This document shows, one piece after another, positions 1-7,889 of a DNA stretch of 64,000 bases. The stretch spans positions 62,001 through 126,000 of the forward strand of contig JANQGH010000026.1 of NCBI GenBank assembly GCA_028277405.1, read 5' to 3'. Source of the DNA: Alphaproteobacteria bacterium (GTDB lineage Bacteria > Pseudomonadota > Alphaproteobacteria > DSM-16000 > Inquilinaceae). Below the pieces are notes generated by a model. The model saw only the letters and a list, made by a program, of their open reading frames with translations. It was not told where the DNA came from and made no database searches. The first letter of the stretch is position 1, and the number at the start of each line of letters is the position of its first letter. The position numbers and the translations under genes are program-made.

Positions 1-1
1 C

Positions 2-757
2 AAGGATGTCGCGGACGAGACCGGCACCCTGCTGGCCGCCAACATCTGCAACACCAACATCTTCGAGGCCGACGATCCCGACACCCACGCAAAGGTGCGG
101 GCCATCTTCGACGAGCAATTGGCTTGGGCGGCGGAGTTCAGCCCGGACCTGGTGATCGCGGAGACGTTCTCCTTCACCGGCGAGGCCATGATCGCGGTCG
201 AAGCGTGCAAGGCGCTGGGCGTGCCCATGGTCGTGACCATGGCGGTCCATGCCCACCCGACCTCAATGGACGGTGTGGATTTGAACGAGACCTGCCGCAT
301 GCTGGAAGGGGCGGGGGCGGACGTGGTCGGCGTCAACTGCATACGCGGGCCGGACAGCATGCTGCCGCTGCTGCAGGGTATTCGCGATGCTGTTTCCTGC
401 CCGGTGGCCGCTCTGCCGGTGCCGTATCGTACGACCGACGCGATGCCAACCTTCCAAAGCCTGCGCGATCCAGGCTGTCATTGCATTCCCGACGATCGGC
501 CGTTCCCCGTCGCGCTGGACCCGTTCACGTGCAATCGGTACGAACTGGCGGAATTCGCCAAGGCCGCTTATGCGATGGGCGTCAACTATCTCGGCGTCTG
601 TTGCGGCGCCGGCCCCCACCACATCCGCGCCGTCGCCGAGGCGCTTGGACGCCGACCGGAGGCGAGCCGCTTCTCGCCCGACATGTCCAAGCACGCCTTC
701 TTCGGCACCGATGCCGCGGTGCCTGAAGGCTACAAAAAGCGCGCCAGCCTGCTGTGA
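2..757 (+). CDS. Homocysteine S-methyltransferase family protein (5' end outside window)
   Basis: The reading frame is already open at base 2, so the N-terminus lies upstream of the window and about 251 codons are visible. The family transfers a methyl group to homocysteine to make methionine in the cytoplasm, using betaine, S-methylmethionine or a related donor. The visible zinc-ligand motifs are GVNC followed by IRGPDSM, and near the C-terminus GVCCGAGPHHI, the counterpart of the GGCCG motif of betaine-homocysteine methyltransferase. The three cysteines needed for zinc-thiolate activation are therefore present. The methyl donor cannot be read from the sequence. It ends about 120 bp before a convergent gene, and that gap shows no clear terminator. 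Confidence 0.85.
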   Translation, partial: KDVADETGTLLAANICNTNIFEADDPDTHAKVRAIFDEQLAWAAEFSPDLVIAETFSFTGEAMIAVEACKALGVPMVVTMAVHAHPTSMDGVDLNETCRMLEGAGADVVGVNCIRGPDSMLPLLQGIRDAVSCPVAALPVPYRTTDAMPTFQSLRDPGCHCIPDDRPFPVALDPFTCNRYELAEFAKAAYAMGVNYLGVCCGAGPHHIRAVAEALGRRPEASRFSPDMSKHAFFGTDAAVPEGYKKRASLL

Positions 758-874
758 CCATCACGGTGCTCGAGTTGGCCAAAGCTCCGAGTCGGCTAGG
801 GGCGAGACATAGACTGCGCGCCGTATGTAGGCCGAATCCGAGGCTTTGCCGACTTCAGAAAGGTGGCACGAAGA

Positions 875-1591
875 TCAATGCTGTAGATAGAACGACCAGA
901 CCCAACGCCCGCAAATAGCATCCAAGTGATAGCTGCCCGGCTCCCGCTGCCGCAGTTGCTCGTTACTGAAGAACTCCATATCTTCGTATCGGACAGTAAC
1001 GGGCAGCCCTCTCAGTGGCTCGCCGTTCATCCTAAGTCCAAAGCTACCCATACACGCGCCAAACCGACTGTTCTCCAGTTCATAGATGACGTGGTTCCAG
1101 CCGTCCCTCAAATAGAACTTCAAGTCTCGACTGTTTTCTCCACTTAGATTTCTCACTCGCGAGTAGACCTCGGAATACGTATTGCCTGCGTCGCCCTGAT
1201 CGATGTAAAAAAGGCTTCTGTCTGCCTCAGAATCAAACACTAAATAGTTGTTGACATAAACTCGCGCAAAGTCGTCTGCACCATCGACTTCGAGCTCAAA
1301 GCTTGTCACATCCTGCCTGTCACGTACACCGTTAGGTAGTGGTACGCGTCGAATGTAGGCAGTGTTTTCAACAGAAGTATCTGAGGACCTGAGGTGCTCG
1401 CCGAACTCAAAAACCAAGCCGACCCCTGTCACGCTAGCAGCTACGACAAATGCAATTAGGACAATTATTCGAGGCCATTCTGAGGCCAGTGCCGGCCTAG
1501 CGCTCGCGACCGTATCGTCTTTACCTTCATGGGCCCTTGTTACGGCCTGTCCGCCATCAGGCGCTTCGCTTTCCGTTTGCATGGCGGTCAT
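875..1591 (-). CDS. Membrane-anchored protein of unknown function (second gene of a paralogous pair)
   Basis: This 238-residue protein is not a family I recognise. A charged cytoplasmic N-terminus of about 40 residues precedes one transmembrane helix (about 40-62), and the remainder is a predicted beta-rich exported domain. That domain has RVYVNNYLVFDSE (from residue 110), DGWNHVIYELEN (163-174) and two cysteines (180 and 227). The spacing resembles carbohydrate-binding jelly-roll folds, with a 'vNg' strand followed by a 'G.N...v.v.N' strand, but this is only an impression. The start overlaps the stop of the upstream gene by ATGA, so the two are probably co-translated. Base composition is visibly lower in G+C than the surroundings, with many A/T-ending codons, which suggests horizontal acquisition. 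Confidence 0.65.
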   Translation of the reverse strand: MTAMQTESEAPDGGQAVTRAHEGKDDTVASARPALASEWPRIIVLIAFVVAASVTGVGLVFEFGEHLRSSDTSVENTAYIRRVPLPNGVRDRQDVTSFELEVDGADDFARVYVNNYLVFDSEADRSLFYIDQGDAGNTYSEVYSRVRNLSGENSRDLKFYLRDGWNHVIYELENSRFGACMGSFGLRMNGEPLRGLPVTVRYEDMEFFSNEQLRQREPGSYHLDAICGRWVWSFYLQH

Positions 1592-2385
1592 CCCAATGCG
1601 AACTGAACCCGAGCCCTATCGCACACAGCGTAGCTGTTGTTGGTAGGCCAAGTTCGATATCGATCCCAAGACGCATTTCCAAACACGCTGATTTCATGTT
1701 CCACTATCCGTCCATTTGAGAACTCCAGCACCAGCGATCCTTGGAGATTGCAGTAGTTGAGGCCAGAGTTCTCTATATGAATGTCAACGGTGTTTTGTCC
1801 TTCTACTAGATGTTCGAGAAACGACAATCTAATAGGCAAGAAGTAGGGATCGCGCGGATAAAGAAAATTGTTTAGCCCAGACGCGGCTGCAACAGCGCGA
1901 AGTGCCAATTGTTCTGTTTGTGGGTGCTGCTCATTGCATTGATAAATCATCCGGCAATGATAGCCTGATCCGAATAATCTGCGCTGGTTGACAAAGACAC
2001 GAATATTGCTTAATTGTTCGATTTCTGATAATGTTATTTCCGCATAAACAATATCCTCGAGAGCTTGATTTCCATCGGGGAGTAAAAGGCCAATATTTTG
2101 ATGAAATTGACTATTGAAGTCGTTAACTGGCGGCGAAGGTGCCAGATACTTTAGGGCGAGTGCTGCACTAAGGAACAGCGCCATAAGGGATGCCAAAAAG
2201 ATCGTAACAAGTGGTAGCGCGATGCTCGGAATCTTGGCTCGCAGCTCAACGCTCATAAAGGAAACCGACTTTATTGCTCCCCCAATGACATACAGAACAA
2301 GGTATGCGAGCACGGGTGCAACCAGTGTGCCGGTTGCGGCGAAGAGTTGGGACTCGGAAAAACCAAACAGCGTTGGAGTGGGCAT
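1588..2385 (-). CDS. Membrane protein with exported beta-rich domain, unknown function (first gene of a paralogous pair)
   Basis: This 265-residue protein has two transmembrane helices (about 16-36 and 54-80) followed by an exported domain. The domain carries RVFVNQRRLFGSG (from 129), EGQNTVDIHIENS (195-207) and cysteines at 144, 150, 212 and 255. The RVFVN strand, the 'G.N.v...iEN' strand and the last two cysteines line up with the same elements in the downstream 238-residue protein, so the pair looks like an ancient tandem duplication with different membrane anchors. No catalytic motif was found and no function is assigned. It shares the low-G+C composition of its partner and is divergent from the TTT operon on its right. 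Confidence 0.65.
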   Translation of the reverse strand: MPTPTLFGFSESQLFAATGTLVAPVLAYLVLYVIGGAIKSVSFMSVELRAKIPSIALPLVTIFLASLMALFLSAALALKYLAPSPPVNDFNSQFHQNIGLLLPDGNQALEDIVYAEITLSEIEQLSNIRVFVNQRRLFGSGYHCRMIYQCNEQHPQTEQLALRAVAAASGLNNFLYPRDPYFLPIRLSFLEHLVEGQNTVDIHIENSGLNYCNLQGSLVLEFSNGRIVEHEISVFGNASWDRYRTWPTNNSYAVCDRARVQFALG

Positions 2386-2547
2386 GGTCTCGGTGAGGCT
2401 AAGTGTTCTGGAGCAGAGAATCTAATGGGTGCATTTGAACCAAGCGAACTCTTGCGAATGGTCACTAAAAATAGAAGATATATCAGATTTCAGCAAACTG
2501 CAACTAGACGGTGGGGTCGCTCTAGCTAAGCAATCGCTTGTCTCAAC

Positions 2548-2577
2548 TTGACAGGCCGCGCGCTCAAAAGTTACCAA
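2548..2577 (+). promoter_or_regulatory. Candidate promoter of the first TTT operon
   Basis: A perfect -35 hexamer TTGACA lies at 2548-2553. The best -10 is TACCAA at 2572-2577 with an 18-bp spacer; it is weak and lies inside the palindrome described separately. The tctC start is 34 bp downstream. Promoter assignment is inferred from the consensus match alone. Confidence 0.5.
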
Positions 2578-2589
2578 CTAGTAGGTAAC
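2570..2589. promoter_or_regulatory. Palindromic operator candidate for the operon's TetR regulator
   Basis: The 20-bp sequence GTTACCAACTAGTAGGTAAC is a near-perfect palindrome: the half-sites GTTACC and GGTAAC are exact inverted copies and the centre ACTAGT is self-complementary. It overlaps the likely -10 region and ends 22 bp before the tctC start. The last gene of the operon encodes a TetR-family protein. TetR proteins usually bind palindromes of this size and repress by blocking RNA polymerase, so autorepression is the simplest reading. The pairing of this site with that protein is inferred. Confidence 0.65.
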
Positions 2590-2611
2590 AAACCTAAGGG
2601 GAGGAGAACTC

Positions 2612-3628
2612 GTGAACATCCACAAAGCCGCCATCCTCGCAGTGCCCGCCATGGCACTCGCGCTTGCCGCGTCGCCGGCCATGAGCCAGTGGGAGCCGGA
2701 CCGGCCGATCAACATCATCGTTCCCTGGTCCGCCGGCGGGTCGACCGACCAGGTGACGCGCGTCGTCGCGCCGCTTCTGGAACAGGGCCTCGGCACTGAA
2801 ATCGTCGTGGTCAACCAGCCCGGCGCATCCGGGTCGATTGGCACGCAAGCCGCCCTGGACGCGCCCCGCGACGGCTATACCTGGACCGCCAACGCCATCG
2901 CCAACAATGCGACTTACGCGGTCACGGGGCTGATCGAGGACACCTCCATTGACGACTACGCCATCTTCCTGCATGTCGCCAACGTGCCGGTGGTCAGCGT
3001 CAACGCCGACGCGCCCTACGCCGATTTCGGCGAGTTGCTGGAAGCGATGCGCGGGGACGACGTGACCGTCGGCACGGCCGGCGTGAACTCCTCCGGCGGC
3101 ATGGCGCTGGCGGGCATCCGTGAGGCGGCTGGCGGCGACTTTGGCGCCCGGATGATCACCTATGATGGCGGCAACCCGGCCGTGGTCGCGGCTGCCAGCG
3201 GCGAGGTCGCGGCGACGACCCAGCTTGCGGTCGAGCAGACGGAGATGATCCGCGCCGGGCAATTGCGTCCGCTCGCCGTGCTGTCCGACCAGCCGCTGGT
3301 GGTTGAGGGCATCGACCCGATCCCGCCGATCACCGAATGGATCCCCGACATGCCGATCGCGGCCGACTATTTCGGCGTCTTCATCCCGGTCGGTGCGCCG
3401 CAGGAGGTCTACGACACCGTTGAGCAGGTTTGGGAAGAGCATGTCATGACGGCGCCTGAACTGCAGAGCTATGCGTCCGATCGCGGCGCGGTCTTTGCGC
3501 CGAGCTATGGTGACGCGGCGCGAGAGGTGGCCATGCCGGTGGTGATCTTCGAAGCCTGTGCCCGGGTGGCGCGCGGCGAGGCGGTCGTCGATCCTTCGGA
3601 CATCGGCATCGACTGCCCCGAAGAGTAG
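2612..3628 (+). CDS. Tripartite tricarboxylate transporter substrate-binding protein (TctC/Bug family)
   Basis: This is the periplasmic solute receptor of a TTT system, which delivers carboxylates or related anions to the TctA-TctB membrane complex. The 338-residue protein has a Sec signal peptide (about 1-25, ending PAMS before QWEPDRPI) and the family's opening signature RPINIIVPWSAGGSTDQVTR. The second signature VVVNQPGASGSIGTQAA follows. The GTG start at 2612 is preceded by a strong AAGGGGAGGAG ribosome-binding site. Bug-family ligands are diverse (citrate, amino acids, aromatic acids), so the substrate cannot be read from sequence. It is the first gene of the operon, and a stable hairpin follows it. 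Confidence 0.9.
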   Translation: MNIHKAAILAVPAMALALAASPAMSQWEPDRPINIIVPWSAGGSTDQVTRVVAPLLEQGLGTEIVVVNQPGASGSIGTQAALDAPRDGYTWTANAIANNATYAVTGLIEDTSIDDYAIFLHVANVPVVSVNADAPYADFGELLEAMRGDDVTVGTAGVNSSGGMALAGIREAAGGDFGARMITYDGGNPAVVAAASGEVAATTQLAVEQTEMIRAGQLRPLAVLSDQPLVVEGIDPIPPITEWIPDMPIAADYFGVFIPVGAPQEVYDTVEQVWEEHVMTAPELQSYASDRGAVFAPSYGDAAREVAMPVVIFEACARVARGEAVVDPSDIGIDCPEE

Positions 3629-3640
3629 AGCCCGAGGGTG

Positions 3641-3671
3641 CTGCGCGGTACGAGCGATCTCGGCCGCGCAG
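3641..3671 (+). promoter_or_regulatory. Intercistronic hairpin between tctC and tctB
   Basis: The 8-bp arms CTGCGCGG (3641-3648) and CCGCGCAG (3664-3671) are exact inverted copies around a 15-base loop. The hairpin begins 12 bp after the tctC stop and has no T-tract. In binding-protein-dependent transport operons such hairpins commonly protect the receptor mRNA or partly terminate transcription, giving more receptor than permease. The same role is inferred here; the 125-bp gap to tctB is unusual within this otherwise compact operon. Confidence 0.45.
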
Positions 3672-3753
3672 CGCATTCGGCCTGTGTTTTGTGCACTCTG
3701 TTGGTCGTCACCACTCGCGGTTTCGACCTGATGGCACTTAGGACGCGCTTACC

Positions 3754-4254
3754 GTGAGTTTGGACTCCGCCAAGGCAGACCGCATTACGGCGGTCGTGCT
3801 GTTCGCGCTTGGCCTCGCCATGCTGGTCGGCGGCTATACCATGGATCGTCTGGAGATCCGGCAGATCCATCCGGCCAGCATTCCCGGCCTGCTGCCGATG
3901 ATCCTGGGCGCGACGATGATGCTCTGCGCGGCGCTGCTGTTCGTCGGCGCCGCCCGACGCGCGCGGGCCGAAGCGGTCGAGCCGGCCCCCACTGAAGGTG
4001 GCGAATCCTGGGGCCGCATGGCGGCGACTGCAGGTCTCAGCGCCGTCTACGCGCTCGTGCTGGTCGGCTGGCTGCCGTTCTTTGTCGCCACCGCGCTTTA
4101 TGTCGGCCTGTTCATTCTGATCTTCACTTGGCCCGGTTCGGGAACCAGCGCCGGAAAAGTCAAAATCGTTGTCATTGCGCTTGTCTTTGCTGTCGCCACG
4201 GCGGGTGCGATCTCGGCGCTGTTCCGCTACGGCTTTCTCGTGAGGCTACCCTGA
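3754..4254 (+). CDS. Tripartite tricarboxylate transporter small membrane subunit (TctB family)
   Basis: This 166-residue protein is the small integral-membrane subunit of the TTT complex. Four hydrophobic segments can be read: about 10-30, 42-66, 91-115 and 120-160. The first loop has the TctB-like stretch IHPASIPGLLPMILGATMML. It starts with GTG at 3754, and its TGA stop overlaps the ATG of tctA (TGATG), which indicates translational coupling. TctB has no catalytic residues. Assignment rests on size, topology, the GLLPMILG motif and position between tctC and tctA. Confidence 0.85.
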   Translation: MSLDSAKADRITAVVLFALGLAMLVGGYTMDRLEIRQIHPASIPGLLPMILGATMMLCAALLFVGAARRARAEAVEPAPTEGGESWGRMAATAGLSAVYALVLVGWLPFFVATALYVGLFILIFTWPGSGTSAGKVKIVVIALVFAVATAGAISALFRYGFLVRLP

Positions 4255-5771
4255 TGGAAGGTTTGGCCGCACTCGGAACCGCCTTTGCTGGCCTGGCCTC
4301 GTTCGGCACCATCTTCAACGTCGCCTGGGCGACGCTGCTGGGCATCTTCGTCGGCAGCCTGCCGGGCCTGACCGCGACCATGGGCGTCGCGCTCTTGACC
4401 ACGCTGACCTACACGCTGGACCGCGACACGGCGATCCTGGTGCTGATCTGCATGTATGTCGGCGCCATCTATGGCGGCTCGCGCAGCGCCATCCTGCTCA
4501 ACATCCCCGGCACGCCCGCAAGTGCCGCGACTTCGCTGGACGGGTATCCGCTGGCCCAGCAGGGCCGCGCCGGCTATGCCATGGCGCTGGCGACATCTGG
4601 CTCCGTCTTGGGCACGCTGGTCGGCATTATCCTGCTCGTATTGCTGGCGCCTTTATTGGCGCGGGCGGCCTTGAGCTTCGGCTCGTTCGAGTTCTTCTGG
4701 CTGGCGGTCTTTGGCATCGTCATCTCCGGCCAGCTCACTGCCGAGACCAGCCCGCTGAAGGGCTACATCGCCGGTCTGCTCGGCCTGATGGTGGCCATGA
4801 TCGGCAGCGAGGGTATCCACGCCCATGTCCGCTTCAATTTCGACATTCAGGACCTCAACGGCGGCATCGGCCTGATCCCGGCGATGGTCGGCGCCTTCGG
4901 TTTTGCCGAGGTGCTGACCGTGATGTGGCGCGCCAAGGCCAAGCTGGTCGCCAAGCGTGAGGACCAGGATCGGGTTCTGCCCAGGCTGTCGGATCTCTGG
5001 AAATACAAGATCACGATCGGCCGGTCCGGCGTCATCGGCACCATGATCGGCATCATTCCCGGCGTCGGCGAGGATATCGGGGCCTGGGCGTCCTACGCTG
5101 CCGCGCGTCGGCGCAGCCGCGAGAGGAAGATGTTCGGTAAGGGGTCGACCGAGGGTCTGACCGCCGCCGAAACCGGCAACAGCGCGGTCGTGCCGGGCGC
5201 CTTGATCCCTGCATTGACCTTGGCGGTGCCCGGCTCGGCACCTGCGGCGGTCTTGATCGCCGCCCTGTTCATCCACGGCATCCGGCCGGGCCCGATGATC
5301 ATGGTCGAGATGCCGGACTTCATCTATTCGGTCGCCATCATGCTGACCTTCGCCATGTTGGCGATCGGCGTGTTCGGCCTGACCCTGACACGGCTGTTCA
5401 TCCTGATCCTGCGCGTGCCGCGCGAAATCCTGATGCCGATCGTCTTCACCCTCTGCGTGATCGGGCCTTACGCTCTGACCCAGCGCCTGTTCGATGTCTG
5501 GGTCATGGTCGCCTTCGGCTTCCTCGGCTTTGTCTTGCGTCAGATGAAGTATCCGATGGCGCCGCTGGTCCTGGGCATCATTCTTGGCTCCCTGCTGGAC
5601 AAGAACCTGCGGCGCGGCCTGATGCTCAGCGACGGGGATCTGACGCCTTTCTTCACGCGCCCGATCTCGGCCGTGTTCGTGGTGTTGATCGTTGCGACGA
5701 TCGCCATGTCCATTCCGTCGGTCCGGGCGTTTGTCTCGCGCCTGTTTGGCGGTGCCGGGGACCGGCCGTGA
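4254..5771 (+). CDS. Tripartite tricarboxylate transporter large permease (TctA family)
   Basis: TctA is the large permease of the TTT system, in the inner membrane, and probably uses an ion gradient. The 505-residue protein has about a dozen membrane segments. It carries the family glycine/proline signatures GSLPGLTATMGVALL near the N-terminus and LNIPGTPASAATSLDGYPLA about 80 residues in. A second, repeat-like pair, GIIPGVGEDIGAWASYA and TLAVPGSAPAAVLIAAL, lies in the second half. I chose the ATG at 4254, which overlaps the tctB stop, because an in-frame upstream ATG would add 42 residues with no family resemblance. The TetR gene overlaps its stop. Confidence 0.92.
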   Translation: MEGLAALGTAFAGLASFGTIFNVAWATLLGIFVGSLPGLTATMGVALLTTLTYTLDRDTAILVLICMYVGAIYGGSRSAILLNIPGTPASAATSLDGYPLAQQGRAGYAMALATSGSVLGTLVGIILLVLLAPLLARAALSFGSFEFFWLAVFGIVISGQLTAETSPLKGYIAGLLGLMVAMIGSEGIHAHVRFNFDIQDLNGGIGLIPAMVGAFGFAEVLTVMWRAKAKLVAKREDQDRVLPRLSDLWKYKITIGRSGVIGTMIGIIPGVGEDIGAWASYAAARRRSRERKMFGKGSTEGLTAAETGNSAVVPGALIPALTLAVPGSAPAAVLIAALFIHGIRPGPMIMVEMPDFIYSVAIMLTFAMLAIGVFGLTLTRLFILILRVPREILMPIVFTLCVIGPYALTQRLFDVWVMVAFGFLGFVLRQMKYPMAPLVLGIILGSLLDKNLRRGLMLSDGDLTPFFTRPISAVFVVLIVATIAMSIPSVRAFVSRLFGGAGDRP

Positions 5772-6439
5772 CACGCGCCGGTGCCGAGCGACAGACGGTT
5801 GGGCCGAAAGCCAAGCGCAACGCCGAACGGTCCCGACGCGCCATCCTCGATGCCGCCCTGGTCGAATTCTCCGAATTTGGCCACGCAGGCGCCCGCATCG
5901 ACAACGTCGCCGAACGGGCAGGGGTCAGCAAGCCGCTGATCTACAGCTATTTCGGCGACAAGGAGGACCTTTACACCGCCGCCCTGCGTGAGGCCTATGT
6001 CCAGATCCGCGCCGGCGAGCGCACCTTGGACCTGCAAAGCAAGGACCCCGAAGCCGCGATCCGGGCGCTGGTCGGCTTCACGCTCGACCACTTCAGGTCC
6101 GCGCCCTGGTTCATCTCCATGCTGAACACCGAAAATCTGCGCGGCGGCTCGGCGATCCGCCGGATCGAGGATGTCAGCGAGATCCAATCCCCGCTCATCG
6201 ATGAACTGCGCAAGGTGCTGCGGCGTGGCGAGGAGGAGGGCGTCTTCCGCCCGGACGTCGATCCGATTGAGCTCTACATCACGATCGCGTCGCTGTTTTA
6301 CTTCCCGCTATCCAACCGGCACACACTAAGCACCGTTTTCGGCTGCGCGATCACCGACGAGTGGCTTGAGCAAAGGCGCGTCGAGGCCGAAGAAATGGTC
6401 ATTCGGTTCCTGCGGCCGGAGCCTGCTGGACGACGCTAA
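5768..6439 (+). CDS. TetR/AcrR family transcriptional regulator, terminal gene of the TTT operon
   Basis: This 223-residue protein is a dimeric ligand-responsive repressor. The N-terminal helix-turn-helix lies at about 42-62 (ARIDNVAERAGVSKPLIYSY, followed by FGDKEDLY), the standard TetR DNA-binding signature. The C-terminal ligand and dimerisation domain resembles the TetR_C_7-like set, with a segment SAPWFISMLNTENL. It starts with GTG overlapping the tctA stop (GTGA), so it is the last gene of the TTT operon and probably controls it through the palindrome at 2570-2589. The inducer may be the transported substrate; this is inferred. Confidence 0.9.
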   Translation: MTRAGAERQTVGPKAKRNAERSRRAILDAALVEFSEFGHAGARIDNVAERAGVSKPLIYSYFGDKEDLYTAALREAYVQIRAGERTLDLQSKDPEAAIRALVGFTLDHFRSAPWFISMLNTENLRGGSAIRRIEDVSEIQSPLIDELRKVLRRGEEEGVFRPDVDPIELYITIASLFYFPLSNRHTLSTVFGCAITDEWLEQRRVEAEEMVIRFLRPEPAGRR

Positions 6440-6440
6440 C

Positions 6441-6456
6441 GGGGCTCAGCCCCTTT
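6441..6456 (+). terminator. Short hairpin terminator after tetR
   Basis: The sequence GGGGC-TCA-GCCCC followed by TTT begins 2 bp after the tetR stop and lies inside the 3' end of the convergent ygfZ gene. The 5-bp G+C stem and short T run fit a weak rho-independent terminator for the rightward operon. Confidence 0.45.
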
Positions 6457-7330
6457 CCCAAACCGCCTGACGAGGCGTCACCTTGGTGGCGCCCGCCACG
6501 ATCGGCTCCGGCTGTTTCAACGCATCGAGCCGCAAAAGGGCCAGCCCGATCTCGCCGGCCGTGCTGCGCAGCCCGCCCACGACCCGGCCATTCTGGGTAA
6601 GGTCGCTGCCCGCGATCGGCGTCGGGCCGTCCAGTTCGACCGGCACCAACCGCTTTTTCAACAGCCCGCGATAGTGGACACGCGCGGTCAGTTCCTGGCC
6701 CATGTAGCACCCCTTGGTCCAGGAAATCCCATTCAACTGATCCAGCGTCGCCTCCAGAACGTTCGACTTCTCGCGCTCCAGATCACGCGGGCCGTCGGGC
6801 ACGCCCAGCGACAGGCGCAAATGGTCGTAGGTGTCGGCGTTGCCGGCCGCCACGGCCAGACCATCGACAACGCCTTGTGCCGTGGCGGCGGGCAGCATCA
6901 GCCGCGCCCCTAATGACGGTGTGCGCGGGTCCGTCAGGGCGTAGCCATCTTCATACTCTGCCGTCGCGCCAGCCTCGGCCGGCAAACCGACGGCGTCCAG
7001 AGCTCCGTCGTCGATCAGCGCGACCACCGCCCACCGGTCGCTGACATCCTCGATCGCGACCTTGGACCGCAGTCTGTACATCTTGAGCCGCCGTAACAGG
7101 TCGGCCCGCAAATCCGCATCGCCGTCAAGATCGATCAGCAGCGCGTCCGGTGCCGCGACGATCAGGAAGTCGTGCAGAAACTTGCCCTGGGGCGTCAGAA
7201 ACACGGAATAGATCGAACGGTCAGGACCGACCAGCGCGACATCGTTGGTGGTCAGGCCTTGCAGGAACTCGACACGGTCCTCGCCGGTCAGGCGCAGCAC
7301 ACTTCTTTGGAGAGGAATTGCGGTTGGCAT
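6446..7330 (-). CDS. ygfZ: Folate-binding protein YgfZ/GcvT-like (iron-sulfur cluster maintenance)
   Basis: YgfZ proteins are cytoplasmic tetrahydrofolate-binding paralogues of glycine cleavage T-protein that support synthesis or repair of certain Fe-S enzymes. The 294-residue protein carries the diagnostic K-G-C-Y-x-G-Q-E motif at 206-213 (KGCYMGQE), including the essential cysteine. It also has the N-terminal RVEFLQGLTTNDV and the LTPQGKFLHDF stretch typical of the family. Length matches bacterial members. It is convergent with the TTT operon and divergent from the SRPBCC gene across a 130-bp gap. Confidence 0.9.
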   Translation of the reverse strand: MPTAIPLQRSVLRLTGEDRVEFLQGLTTNDVALVGPDRSIYSVFLTPQGKFLHDFLIVAAPDALLIDLDGDADLRADLLRRLKMYRLRSKVAIEDVSDRWAVVALIDDGALDAVGLPAEAGATAEYEDGYALTDPRTPSLGARLMLPAATAQGVVDGLAVAAGNADTYDHLRLSLGVPDGPRDLEREKSNVLEATLDQLNGISWTKGCYMGQELTARVHYRGLLKKRLVPVELDGPTPIAGSDLTQNGRVVGGLRSTAGEIGLALLRLDALKQPEPIVAGATKVTPRQAVWERG

Positions 7331-7460
7331 CGGGCGGCTTTGGCGGTTGCTGTCGGATCATTTCAGGTGGCGATTCAAAGGGGTTACGACAAGGGCGGCC
7401 CTCGACAGGCCTGCCAGGCAGCCGGCGTGCTATTATGATTGCTCCTGATGAGGGGCGACC

Positions 7461-7862
7461 ATGGTCAAGCCGATTGCGAAGTCGTATTTGCTGCCGTTTC
7501 CGGTCGATCGCGTTTATCGGGCCTGGACCGCATCCGAGACGGTGATTCCCCCGGCCACGGCGATGGATATCGATCCCAGGGTCGGTGGCCATTACCGTCT
7601 CATAATGGAGAGGCCGGACTTCGCCGCGCGCAGCGAAGGCACCTTCTCCCAGGTCGTGCCGAACGAACGGCTGACCTATAGTTGGGAGTGGAATTCGGAC
7701 GGCGAGGTGACCGAGATCGACGTCCGCTTCGCCGGCCATCCGGACGGCACCGCGCTCCAGCTCAGCCATTCCGGCTTCGCCAGGCAGGAGAGCAGGGACA
7801 TGCACGACGCAGGCTGGGACAGTTATGTCGACGGTCTCATCACGTTCCTTTCGGCCCGTTGA
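7461..7862 (+). CDS. SRPBCC / AHSA1-like domain protein
   Basis: This 133-residue single-domain protein of the START/SRPBCC fold has a hydrophobic cavity for small ligands. Recognisable AHSA1-like features are the opening 'sYllPfPvdrVYRAWTAseTv', the DPRVGGHYRL strand, VPNERLTYSWEW, and the C-terminal helix GWDSYVDGLITFLS. Members of this class occur in stress and detoxification settings but rarely have a known ligand. It precedes an adenylate cyclase gene by 27 bp, so the two may be co-transcribed. No more specific role can be supported. Confidence 0.8.
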   Translation: MVKPIAKSYLLPFPVDRVYRAWTASETVIPPATAMDIDPRVGGHYRLIMERPDFAARSEGTFSQVVPNERLTYSWEWNSDGEVTEIDVRFAGHPDGTALQLSHSGFARQESRDMHDAGWDSYVDGLITFLSAR

Positions 7863-7889
7863 TCCGACGGCGCCGCGAGACGCGAAGCC

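Noticed and set aside
2594..3676. Minus-strand frame opposite the first tctC (360 codons)
   Set aside because: No domain; the plus strand has a signal peptide and TctC signatures.
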